Below are positions 44,331-52,942 of a stretch of 64,000 nt of DNA, piece after piece. Position numbers and translations under genes: made by a program. Numbering within the stretch: the stretch's first letter is position 1; every line of letters begins with the position of its first letter. The DNA comes from Labilibaculum sp. (GTDB lineage: Bacteria; Bacteroidota; Bacteroidia; Bacteroidales; Marinifilaceae). The stretch covers positions 124,001-188,000 of the forward strand of contig JAEINT010000004.1 in the NCBI GenBank assembly GCA_016342745.1, given 5' to 3'. Under the pieces are notes generated by a model that saw nothing but the letters and a program-made list of their open reading frames with translations, was not told where the DNA came from and searched no databases.

Positions 44331-44800
44331 CTCAGTCCCGATCCTTATCAGGAGCTCAAATATAATAGCCCAGGGTAAATGAGCACAGCGAATGCCACCC
44401 AGGGATAATAATGTAGCAGTAAATACCGGCGCAAGTAGAAAAAACATTTAGAAAGCAATTCCCGTTTGCGTCGGAATAGCGAAAGGTAGATTGTCGAAAG
44501 ATTGCATTCTTGCATATTCAAAGCTTGCTTTTTAGGATACTTTCTGTTGTTAAGGATTTTCAATAAAAGGAGCGCATCTCCTTATTTTTTGCTTGTCCTT
44601 TAGCCGGACGGGCTTCTACTTTTTCCTTGGATAAAAAAGTAAACAAAAAATCATTGACAACGTCCTCAATCACCCGTTACTAGTTCGATTGCTAAACAAA
44701 AAGAACTCGCTACGCTCAAACAGCTTTTTGTTCTTAACGCTCTCTTCACTAAACGGGTCCCGATCTCCGGACTCAATGTCAAATCCAAATCCTCGAAAGG
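44331..44800. repeat. non-coding intergenic repeat-like block
   Basis: This stretch lacks convincing genes and differs in texture from its surroundings. It contains gcccaggg...acccaggg blocks (44368-44405), a ccttggataaaaaagtaaac phrase near 44624 and ACCCGTT/AACGGGT arms (44672-44678, 44752-44758). Such phrases are common in dispersed intergenic repeats of Bacteroidota, from memory. The short frame at 44348-44563 within it looks like noise. Confidence 0.5.
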
Positions 44801-44868
44801 TTTCGTGAATTGAGATAAGGTCTTAGCTCCTAAAACTTGTCCTATTTTGATGATTACTGATCCATAAA

Positions 44869-44904
44869 AAAAACCTCAAGCCTGATCACAGACTTGAGGT
44901 TTTT
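44869..44904. terminator. bidirectional terminator
   Basis: AAAAACCTCAAG (44869-44880) and its complement (44893-44904) form a perfect 12-bp stem with A and T flanks. It is centred between convergent units ending at 44288 (plus) and 45092 (minus). Confidence 0.85.
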
Positions 44905-44950
44905 CATTTAATTCAAGAAACTGTCCAAAATAACAAGTTCAATCTATAAT

Positions 44951-45020
44951 TGTCATGTTGAGCGTAGTCGAAACATCTGTAAATTACGAGATAGATTCTT
45001 CGACAAGCTCAGAATGACGA
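44951..45020. repeat. imperfect inverted repeat of the TGTCATGTTGAGC...GCTCAGAATGACG type
   Basis: The left arm 44951-44978 and right arm 44993-45020 are imperfect reverse complements with a 14-base spacer. This phrase, with cttcgacaagctcagaatgac, recurs in intergenic regions of many Bacteroidota genomes in my memory. It is likely a small palindromic repeat rather than a gene-specific site. Confidence 0.6.
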
Positions 45021-45091
45021 CAGAAGATAGCTATTTGGACGCCTTATTCTTATGGAAGATGAAATGAGCCCTGCAAGGGCAACTGAAACCT

Positions 45092-46813
45092 TTATTCAGC
45101 TCTTGAAATCAAAGCTTCACTTTTTGTAATCCCATTTTCATTGAAGGCTTCAATGGTGAAAAAGTATTCCTGATTGCTATTCAAACTTCGAATCGTTACT
45201 GCTGTATCGCCATAAACAAGGTAATTGTGATACAATTTGTCCTTCGCATTTCCATAGCTGATGTTGTATCCTGTGGCATGTTCCGATTTATTCCAACTTA
45301 AATCAACTGCTCTTCTGTCCTTTTTTCGTAAGACTGTCAAAGACTTAACTGCCGATGGCTTAGCACCCGAACCTTTTCCAAACACTCTAAATCCAGAAAT
45401 GGCGAAACTACCATCGGGAACCTGAATGTTTTTAACGCGCAAATAACGATAGCTTACCTTCTCACTCAACTGAATGTAATCATGCGAATTGTCATTGTCG
45501 TTCTTCGATTTGTCAACAAGCACGGCCCAATCTTCGTTGTTGTTGGAAGCCTCAATTACATACTGATGACGCAAACCAGCAAGTCTACCAAACAAATTGG
45601 TATTTTGCTCTGCAAAGTTCATCTGAATAGCGTAAACATCGTATTGCTCGCCCAAATCGATACTAGCCCATTCGCTACCATCTCCCGTAGCCGCAGCCCA
45701 ATAAGTACGAATATTCTCATCGTTGATATTACTCGCTTGGTAAGCGTCTAAAGTAGACGAAACGCTCACTTTTTTGTTGTAAGACAAAAGCATCCATCCT
45801 GGAAAGATATCCTCAAAGCTTTTAATCTTTTTATTTGGAATTGCAATTGGGTAATCGCCATATTTTGTAGTGGAATACATTATGCCATCCTCATCCCAAA
45901 AAGCTGGGTAAAATCCCACTCTACGTTCAAATTTATGCTTTACCGATATGGAAATGGTTCCCAAATGCCAGAAATTACCATAGGCATCTTCAATTGTACT
46001 TCCATGACCTGCACCACAAGCAAAACCTTCTGGTTTGTATGCAAACGGATTGTGCTCCGCCAAAGTAAATGGCCCCATCGGATGATCAGCAACATAAACC
46101 CCATCAGCATAAGACTTCTCTCTTGTACCTGGCGCTGAATACTGCAAATAGTATTTGCCATTGTGCTTGTTCATCCAACAACCTTCAAGCCATGGTGCAT
46201 TTTCATATTCTGTATTGTAATCGCCTCTTACTTCCCAACCATATTCGGCAGGATTCTGATTCAACACCTCCTTGGTTTCGCCAATCACATTAAAAGTATT
46301 CACATCAATTTCGCTAACATACAATGGCTTCACATTCGAACATCCCCAATACAAATACAATTTCTCATCCGTATCCTGATAAAAACAAGGATCTTCAACA
46401 GGAAAGTCCAAATCATCAACTGCCAACCATTTCCCACTCTTTGGATCGGCGGATTTATACACCTTCTTATTGTGCTTCGACGAAATCGCCATAAAAATCG
46501 TATCTCTCAAAACAATTGCTGTTGGTGCATAATCCTCAACCGGTATTTCGTTGGAAAGAACAAAGGTCCATTGTGCTAAATCTTTCGAATGCCAATAGCC
46601 ACCCGATTTCGAAGCAAACAAATAGTATTCTCCTTTAAATTCAATAACGGTAGGATCGGCCGCTTCCCTTCTCGATTCCCCATCGGGTCTGAATCGGTAA
46701 GACAAATTCATTGGATTGCACACCGTCGCTAATTCTGTTTTTGCTATAGATGGCTTTTCAGCACAACTGGCAAACAAAATTGCTACGAGTAAACTCAGTA
46801 CTAACTTTCTCAT
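45092..46813 (-). CDS. GH43 glycosidase with F5/8-type C and FN3 domains
   Basis: Lipoprotein of 573 residues (L-F-A-S-C). The five-bladed GH43 propeller (about 30-330) shows the three expected acids: Asp53 in A-A-D-P-T-V-I, Asp141 in V-E-D-P-C-F-Y, and Glu210 in W-L-E-G-C-W-M. A discoidin-like F5/8 C domain (about 350-470, W-A-S-I-D-L-G) and a fibronectin III domain (about 480-570) follow, probably for binding glycan and spacing. GH43 enzymes act on arabinose, xylose or galactose links. It lies 28 bases after the PL8 gene, so the two work on the same polymer. Confidence 0.93.
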   Translation of the reverse strand: MRKLVLSLLVAILFASCAEKPSIAKTELATVCNPMNLSYRFRPDGESRREAADPTVIEFKGEYYLFASKSGGYWHSKDLAQWTFVLSNEIPVEDYAPTAIVLRDTIFMAISSKHNKKVYKSADPKSGKWLAVDDLDFPVEDPCFYQDTDEKLYLYWGCSNVKPLYVSEIDVNTFNVIGETKEVLNQNPAEYGWEVRGDYNTEYENAPWLEGCWMNKHNGKYYLQYSAPGTREKSYADGVYVADHPMGPFTLAEHNPFAYKPEGFACGAGHGSTIEDAYGNFWHLGTISISVKHKFERRVGFYPAFWDEDGIMYSTTKYGDYPIAIPNKKIKSFEDIFPGWMLLSYNKKVSVSSTLDAYQASNINDENIRTYWAAATGDGSEWASIDLGEQYDVYAIQMNFAEQNTNLFGRLAGLRHQYVIEASNNNEDWAVLVDKSKNDNDNSHDYIQLSEKVSYRYLRVKNIQVPDGSFAISGFRVFGKGSGAKPSAVKSLTVLRKKDRRAVDLSWNKSEHATGYNISYGNAKDKLYHNYLVYGDTAVTIRSLNSNQEYFFTIEAFNENGITKSEALISRAE

Positions 46814-46841
46814 TTTTTATCTCTTTTATCTTTTCAAATAA

Positions 46842-49800
46842 TTACTTCACCAACAATACCTCAGCACTTAATCCATCTCTGCATTCAAATTCTACAACAG
46901 TCTGTTTTTTATCTGATGATACAATCTTAGCATTCTTCATTTCGGCAGTTTCCATTTCTTTTAGCTGCTTTTCAATCTTCCATTTGCCCTTTAAAGTCAA
47001 CTGTACTTTCGTAGATCTACTTTTCCAATAGAACCATTCTCGCTCGTATATCGACAATTCGCAACGAGAACCATCAGGTAATAAATCATCTTGACCATCG
47101 TAGATATTCAAATCAGGATCGGCAACCGAAAGCACGAGCTTCTGCCCTTCTTCCTTCACTAAGAAGGTAGCCTGTTTATTAACTTTCGCAACCAATCCTT
47201 TCTTGAAAGCTGCACCTTGCTTTGCATATACCGCGTAGGCGACTGCTTTTTCCTCATTCAATTTCACAACATGTGCCTCTTCATTTTGCTGTAGTACTTC
47301 AATTGGCTTGGTCTTGCTTTCCATACGCTCGACAAATGCATTCATTTTTACTGCATCGGCATTGGCTAGTAAAACATATTGGTAGGAAGCATTTTTTGGT
47401 GCACTTCCGTGATTAATATAAGCAGTGGCAAAATTTCCTTTTACTTCGCCCTTGTTCTTGTAATCAGGATTCTTTTGTTCCGAACGTTTAAAAATCAATT
47501 CAGCACCTTCGCCAATGTCCGAAATGTAGAAACCTGTATTTCGATTGTCAATCATCCACAAAGGATTCTTAACACTCATGCTTTTGGCATATGGAAATGT
47601 ACTGATTTCGCCATCAAAACTGGTATTTGTTAGTACACCGCTTTCCTCTAAATGCGTTTGGAAAAGACTTGTTTCCACATCGTAAGTCAAATCAGATTGA
47701 ATATCTGTTCCCAAACAAAGCACTTTATCCTTGACAAAGAAATAAGTTTTTTTGCCAGTAAAACCTTGCAAGTTAAACTTGTTGTGCCCTTTAAACTGAA
47801 AAGCATAAATTCCGCAGCCATAAGAAGTAGAAACGCCACCCGAAAAGGCCTGATCACTCAACAAATACTCTCCCGCCTCATCGCGGACTTGTCCCGGATC
47901 GGTTAACATTTCGCTGTATGGCAAATGTACAGCTGTCACACCCGGCCACAAATGCCAGTCGTATCCTTTAAACCATTTATCATTTTTAGGCGTTGGACTG
48001 TCGACACTTTCCGGATAAGCAACATCCAAATAACCATTGGCGATAAACAAAGGAAAGGCTTGAAATGATTTCCCCCAACTTTCGAAGGGGTATACATATT
48101 TGCTGTGTGCTCGTACCGAAATCATGTAATCATCCTGCTGACGATTCATGCCTACACAAGTGTATGGAAACACCTTGCAGCCGGTGTAATTGTAGTCCTC
48201 TTTTGTCAATCGCAAAGCAGCCAATTTCTTTGTCCAGAACTTATGGTCATCCTGTTCTTTTCCATATTTCGCTAGCAAATCATCATACAAAGCGGCCATT
48301 TCCTCATCAAACTCTTTCGCCGAAAGAGCCAACATTGCAGGGATTGGAAAGAATAAATCTGGCAGAGTATAATTGCTAAAACGAATGCTGGCAAAAGCCT
48401 TGGGTGCCATAATCTCATCGGTAAACATTTGAAATAAGTAGGTCTCGGTAACTTTTTTCATTCGAGAATAAGAAGTTTCGCTAGCCGCAAAAGAAGTTCC
48501 CGATAATATGTACATGGTAGAAACCGCACCATTAATCGCACGACCACCATAACCAAAAGCATGACCGGCATGATGAAAAACCGTACCATCTGGCTTAAAA
48601 GTTTCGTCTAATGCCTGAGCATAGCCCGTTGTGATGTTCGAAAAATAAGACGAAAAATGACGCAAATCTCTTGACTTTTCAGCAGAATCTTCCTGCATTA
48701 GTGCAGTTAGTAAACGGGGTATCAACAGACCTTGAATTTCATCGGCGTTACCAGCAACACGCCCTGCACACCCATAAACTTCTTGCTCATTATATACCTG
48801 ATTAAAAGAATAAAACCATCGACAAATATCAATTGCCTTGTTCAATCGCTTGTGTTTTTTCAGTACATCGCGCATGATAAACATGGCTGGGCCATATTCG
48901 CGAATGTTGTAAGAATAATGATGCAACCACCCCAAACCAGCTCCAAAATCAAAACCCTGATCAACGCCATAATCAAAAAGGTTGATGAACATTTCTTCCA
49001 ATTCATCCTTTATTTCCTTGTTATGGCTATAGTAATGCAGGTTCGAAATATCGCGCAAAACGTAATTAAAATCCTGTCGCCAGCGCATTAAACCATCAAA
49101 TTTCTCCTCTTTGGGTAATTTTAGCTCTTTAAAATGATCATTCATGATGTGCTGATAGATTAACGGACGGCCATAAATCTTATCTTCTTCACGCCTAATC
49201 TGAAAGCTTTCGTATTTCGCCTTCACCTTAGCAAACTTGCCATCGCTGTTTTTTTCACGATTGTAGTCTGGCCAATACAGATCCATCACCTGATGCTCTA
49301 TTTTTCTAAAGTCTGCAATTTCATTTTTGTCTAACTTTTCCAATTCATAAGTTGGCCTGAATTTACTGTACTCCATTAACAAATGCGGATATTGAGAAAC
49401 CAAGCGTGGGTGCTGATCGATATTTGGCAATTGCGGATTTGGCCCTACCGTTCGCGGATTCATCGTAACCGAAGTGCCCAACATATCGAAAAAGAAAGTT
49501 CCCGAACCTGTAGCCGGCGCATTAATGGTCATTCTTGTCATGTCTTCGCGAGGAACACCACGCATATCGCCACGATCGTAAGCAATTGCAATGCTTCTCC
49601 AGCCTTTAAAATTCAGGTTGAAATCGAATTCGCAATCAACAACATTCTCACGTCCGAACTGAATGCGCAAACGCTGATTTCTTGCCTCATCGTTATACAC
49701 CCACATAAAAAATCCCCTCGGATCTTCCAAAATTGGATTGCTAAGCGAACCGCCATGTCCATCTCCTTTTTCCAAAGCATCTGCTCCCAACATTCTTTGT

Positions 49801-50057
49801 TTGTGGTAGCCAATGGGTGTATCAAATACAATTTGATCGTTCCCTTTCCATTGCCATTTCAAAGATTTCTCACCTTGCTTCATTCGATGTTCATCGATGG
49901 AAATGGCTCGACCTGTGGCCGATAATCCTTTGGGAATTCCCTCTTCGAAACTTTCTAGAATTTTGGCCGGAGCCTGCAATTCTTCCTTTGTATTCTGAGC
50001 AAAAATTGGAATGCTAGCGGAAATAAACACCCCAATTGCAAGTAGCTTTAATCTCAT
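46842..50057 (-). CDS. PL8 lyase of the chondroitinase ABC type
   Basis: Exported enzyme of 1071 residues. An N-terminal lyase jelly-roll domain (about 30-190, I-L-E-S-F-E-E-G-I-P) precedes the alpha/alpha toroid (about 210-590) and the C-terminal beta-sandwich domains. In P-D-G-T-V-F-H-H-A-G-H-A-F-G-Y-G-G, His496 and Tyr503 keep the seven-residue spacing of the catalytic His501 and Tyr508 of Proteus chondroitinase ABC. The enzyme should cleave hexosaminide or hexosyl-uronate links by beta-elimination and leave an unsaturated uronate for GH88 or GH105. PL8 also includes hyaluronan and xanthan lyases, so chondroitin is only one option. Confidence 0.92.
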   Translation of the reverse strand: MRLKLLAIGVFISASIPIFAQNTKEELQAPAKILESFEEGIPKGLSATGRAISIDEHRMKQGEKSLKWQWKGNDQIVFDTPIGYHKQRMLGADALEKGDGHGGSLSNPILEDPRGFFMWVYNDEARNQRLRIQFGRENVVDCEFDFNLNFKGWRSIAIAYDRGDMRGVPREDMTRMTINAPATGSGTFFFDMLGTSVTMNPRTVGPNPQLPNIDQHPRLVSQYPHLLMEYSKFRPTYELEKLDKNEIADFRKIEHQVMDLYWPDYNREKNSDGKFAKVKAKYESFQIRREEDKIYGRPLIYQHIMNDHFKELKLPKEEKFDGLMRWRQDFNYVLRDISNLHYYSHNKEIKDELEEMFINLFDYGVDQGFDFGAGLGWLHHYSYNIREYGPAMFIMRDVLKKHKRLNKAIDICRWFYSFNQVYNEQEVYGCAGRVAGNADEIQGLLIPRLLTALMQEDSAEKSRDLRHFSSYFSNITTGYAQALDETFKPDGTVFHHAGHAFGYGGRAINGAVSTMYILSGTSFAASETSYSRMKKVTETYLFQMFTDEIMAPKAFASIRFSNYTLPDLFFPIPAMLALSAKEFDEEMAALYDDLLAKYGKEQDDHKFWTKKLAALRLTKEDYNYTGCKVFPYTCVGMNRQQDDYMISVRAHSKYVYPFESWGKSFQAFPLFIANGYLDVAYPESVDSPTPKNDKWFKGYDWHLWPGVTAVHLPYSEMLTDPGQVRDEAGEYLLSDQAFSGGVSTSYGCGIYAFQFKGHNKFNLQGFTGKKTYFFVKDKVLCLGTDIQSDLTYDVETSLFQTHLEESGVLTNTSFDGEISTFPYAKSMSVKNPLWMIDNRNTGFYISDIGEGAELIFKRSEQKNPDYKNKGEVKGNFATAYINHGSAPKNASYQYVLLANADAVKMNAFVERMESKTKPIEVLQQNEEAHVVKLNEEKAVAYAVYAKQGAAFKKGLVAKVNKQATFLVKEEGQKLVLSVADPDLNIYDGQDDLLPDGSRCELSIYEREWFYWKSRSTKVQLTLKGKWKIEKQLKEMETAEMKNAKIVSSDKKQTVVEFECRDGLSAEVLLVK

Positions 50058-50227
50058 GGTATCCGTTTTTTCAAGTACTGTAAAATTACATCTTCCAAAT
50101 TTCGCCTTTTTAAAACTAAGAAAGGGCTACAATTGTGCGCAAGCTAAGCACTTATTATACAGTCAAAATACATACACTTATCTCTTGTCGCTAACAAAGA
50201 GCACTTTAGCGGCGTTAACTATATAAA

Positions 50228-50257
50228 AAAGCCTAACGATTCACACTGTTAGGCTTT
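50228..50257 (-). terminator. terminator after GH105
   Basis: AAAGCCTAAC (50228-50237) and its complement (50248-50257) form a perfect stem. On the minus strand a run of T follows. It separates the BNR_4-GH105 unit from PL8-GH43, which must have its own promoter in 50058-50227. Confidence 0.85.
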
Positions 50258-50282
50258 CTACTATCTAATAAAACTCTTATTT

Positions 50283-51392
50283 CTATTTGCTGTACAGTTT
50301 AAAAACTTCCGAACCGGCACTTAAGAAAGCACCTGTACCGTACACTTCCGATTTATCGGGCCAAGCCTTACCTGGTGCTGCGCCAATTGGCTGCACATAG
50401 CCCAACATGCCATCTTCGGTAATGCAATTGCACATTGCATTCCATGCTTTTCGCACTACTGGCTCGTAGGTTTCCGCATCTAATATTCCTTGGTTAATTC
50501 CCCAAGCCAAACCAAAAGTAAAGAAGGAAGAACCGCTGGTTTCTGGTGTAGGGTAATGTTCTTGTCCCAACAAACTCATTGCCCAATGGCCATTTGGCGT
50601 TTGAATCTCCACCAACTTTTTAGCCATCTTCTTGTAAATTTTAAGGAAATATTTGTACTCCTTTTCTTTCGGATCTAATTCCTTTAAAATGTTTGCCAAA
50701 CCAGCAAACACCCAACCATTACCTCTTCCCCAAAATATTTTTGTTCCGTTGTCGAGTTTGCCCATATAACCCTCATCGCGATAGTACAGATTCTCTTTTT
50801 TATCGAACAAAAAGTCGGTAGTTGCTTTGTATTCCGAAAGCATAAAGTCCAAATACTTTTTCTTTTTGGTAATCTTATACAATTGTGCCCAAACTGGTGG
50901 CGACATAAACAGGGCATCGCACCAATTCCAACGATCTTGATGAAATGGTGTTCTCCAATTCAATTTACTCTGAGAAGGATGGTATAGGATAAAATCGAAC
51001 TGCTTGCGCGTTGCTTTAATCATTTTCTCGTCGCCATACTTGCGGTACAATTCGCAATACATTTGCCCTATGGTATGATCATCGGCATGATACTGGCGCT
51101 TGTGCAAGGTCCAATTCTGCTCTTCTCCAATATTTTTCAACCAATTGTAATAGGCATCATCATCGGCCATTGCAGCCCATTTTTGCATGCCTACATAAAG
51201 CGCGCCATTGGTCCAGTCGGCAATATGATGTGCTTTATCTCGCCCACTAAAACAATCTTTAAAATGTTCTATTTGCCAATCGGCAACTCGTTTCATTTCC
51301 TTTTTCACCTCTTCGGGCTTAATGCTTTGTGAAAATCCAGGCTGCATAAATAAGAGCAACAGGCTCAGTAAAATAAATTTGCTAAGTCTCAT
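50283..51392 (-). CDS. GH105 unsaturated uronyl hydrolase
   Basis: Exported alpha/alpha-six-barrel enzyme of 369 residues (signal ending G-F-S-Q). Family motifs are H-A-D-D-H-T-I-G-Q-M-Y near residue 103, W-N-W-C-D-A-L-F-M-S-P-P with the expected catalytic Asp159, and G-R-G-N-G-W-V-F-A-G near residue 225. GH105 removes unsaturated rhamnogalacturonyl or glucuronyl ends from lyase products. It starts 30 bases after the BNR_4 gene, so that protein is the likely upstream partner, possibly a lyase. Rhamnogalacturonan and ulvan-type substrates are both known for the family. Confidence 0.94.
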   Translation of the reverse strand: MRLSKFILLSLLLLFMQPGFSQSIKPEEVKKEMKRVADWQIEHFKDCFSGRDKAHHIADWTNGALYVGMQKWAAMADDDAYYNWLKNIGEEQNWTLHKRQYHADDHTIGQMYCELYRKYGDEKMIKATRKQFDFILYHPSQSKLNWRTPFHQDRWNWCDALFMSPPVWAQLYKITKKKKYLDFMLSEYKATTDFLFDKKENLYYRDEGYMGKLDNGTKIFWGRGNGWVFAGLANILKELDPKEKEYKYFLKIYKKMAKKLVEIQTPNGHWAMSLLGQEHYPTPETSGSSFFTFGLAWGINQGILDAETYEPVVRKAWNAMCNCITEDGMLGYVQPIGAAPGKAWPDKSEVYGTGAFLSAGSEVFKLYSK

Positions 51393-51422
51393 ATGAATTA
51401 ATATTTGAGTTTCAGAATCTAA

Positions 51423-52718
51423 TTAATCTAAGGTATAATCTATTCGGGTTTTATAATTGGTATAATGAACATATTTCTCGTTTACCATCCAAAGCAAGAC
51501 GGTCTTATCCCCACGTTTCATATTTTGCGGAACAACAGGTCGTACATTATCGTATTTCGAATTTTGCGTTATGGGCGTAATGTCCCACGATTTTCCATGA
51601 TCAGAAGTTACTCTCTTTTCAATTTCGAATATTCCATTCACATCTTTCGAAATGTAAATGGTATTCGCCTCTAAAGGATGAATGCACATGCCTCCTGAAT
51701 AGTGTGGCTCTTTTTCAACTTTTCCTTCTTGAGTTTGTGGAAACCATTTTCCCGAATTACAAATTTCATGATCGATCCATTCTCCTTTTACATATTGCGC
51801 ATAACGATACAAATGCTCTGTTTCTTTCGGATATCGCGCATACAGAATAACCGGATTTCCTTTTTTATCTGCATTAACATCGTACACCCAAGCTCTTCCC
51901 TCCTGTTCAGTCGCTCTATAAACTACCGATGCCTCTTTGGGTTCAAAAGGCAATTGATCGAAATCACAAATTTTTGTGCCATCAATTCTCCAAAAGGCTC
52001 CCTTCTCGTAACAAGCATAATATACCGAATTGGTTTTTTCATTCCGCGGGTGACCATCTGTAAAAACAATATGAATTTTTGATTGCCCATCGGAATAGTA
52101 ACGCACATATGGTCGATTTCCGCCTTGAAATGGTTTATTTGTGATAAAGACGCGCGCATCAGAGAATGATTTCCCATTGTCGTCCGACCACATTATATTT
52201 GGTTTAAAACCTGTCCATCTGCCAAAACAATAAATACGCCCATTTTCCTTTTTCAATTGAAATGGGTTTGCATAAGTCACACACTTTCGTGGATACAGCT
52301 TAAACTGCTCCTTATTCAGTACCTTTTTTGCAATCAGCGATGAAAATTCTGTTTCCCCCTTGTTCAAATGATGAAACCGAACCACTGTATCCATGTGCTT
52401 GGCATAGCTCATTAAAACGTCGCCATTCTTTAATTCTAAAAAAGAAGGGTTGGCATGATCATCCTTATCCAATTTTGAGCTCACATTTTGAATTTTCTTC
52501 TCTCCGGATTTCAAATTAAGAATCGCACTAATAATGGAACCATCTTCACTCACCCAACCAGTTGCAATTTCATCGGCAACATTGTGTTTGTAAATGGCTC
52601 TTGGTGCTGAAAACCAACACCAGGCACCATCATCAGTAATGGTTTTTTGCTGTGCAAATAAATTACTTGTCAGCAATAAAAAGCAAACGATTGATAAAAT
52701 GGCCTTTATCATTTTCAT
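51423..52718 (-). CDS. BNR_4 seven-bladed propeller protein, possible polysaccharide lyase
   Basis: Exported protein of 431 residues (signal ending L-F-A-Q). The family opening D-D-G-A-W-C-W-F-S-A-P-R-A-I is followed by repeated propeller strands, with S-D-D-N-G-K-S-F near residue 185 and S-D-H-G-K-S-W near 395 as Asp-box repeats. BNR_4 proteins occur widely in polysaccharide loci. Some ulvan lyases (PL24/PL25) share the seven-bladed propeller fold, but I cannot see their active-site signature with certainty. The tight pairing with GH105 supports a lyase role; a rhamnosidase or binding role is also possible. Confidence 0.8.
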   Translation of the reverse strand: MKMIKAILSIVCFLLLTSNLFAQQKTITDDGAWCWFSAPRAIYKHNVADEIATGWVSEDGSIISAILNLKSGEKKIQNVSSKLDKDDHANPSFLELKNGDVLMSYAKHMDTVVRFHHLNKGETEFSSLIAKKVLNKEQFKLYPRKCVTYANPFQLKKENGRIYCFGRWTGFKPNIMWSDDNGKSFSDARVFITNKPFQGGNRPYVRYYSDGQSKIHIVFTDGHPRNEKTNSVYYACYEKGAFWRIDGTKICDFDQLPFEPKEASVVYRATEQEGRAWVYDVNADKKGNPVILYARYPKETEHLYRYAQYVKGEWIDHEICNSGKWFPQTQEGKVEKEPHYSGGMCIHPLEANTIYISKDVNGIFEIEKRVTSDHGKSWDITPITQNSKYDNVRPVVPQNMKRGDKTVLLWMVNEKYVHYTNYKTRIDYTLD

Positions 52719-52840
52719 GGATTTTAATTTAAATATTCATCAACTTGTATAATCGTAGATAGAATTGAGATTGGTGATAATTACCATTCCTCTCAACTAC
52801 TATCTCAAATGAACACTATTTCGAGCATTTTGTTTATCTT

Positions 52841-52870
52841 TAACACTGTTTTAACGGTACTTGTAACGGT
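52841..52870. promoter_or_regulatory. three tandem 7-bp repeats (TAACACT, TAACGGT, TAACGGT)
   Basis: Repeats start at 52841, 52852 and 52864, a spacing of 11 and 12 bp, so they lie on one face of the helix. They fall in the divergent region between the BNR_4 operon and the winged-helix gene. OmpR/PhoB-type winged helices typically bind such tandem direct repeats. Confidence 0.5.
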
Positions 52871-52942
52871 TAAATACAACTTTAAAACACTCATTTACAG
52901 ATACCTAGCAAGCAACAGTGTAATTTGTCCCATTTTCAGTCA

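Noticed and set aside
44348-44563. 71-codon minus-strand frame in the long intergenic block
   Set aside because: It coincides with repeat-like DNA, and its Leu/Tyr-rich tail looks like a translated repeat rather than a protein.
44951-45020. possible CRISPR-like or attachment-site repeat
   Set aside because: There is only a single inverted pair with no repeated unit and spacer series, and no integrase or cas gene nearby.
49383-49925. 180-codon plus-strand frame inside the PL8 gene
   Set aside because: It is antisense to a well-supported PL8 coding region and has no family features, export signal or upstream promoter.
51702-52082. 126-codon plus-strand frame in the BNR_4 gene
   Set aside because: Antisense to the propeller protein and without recognisable domains.
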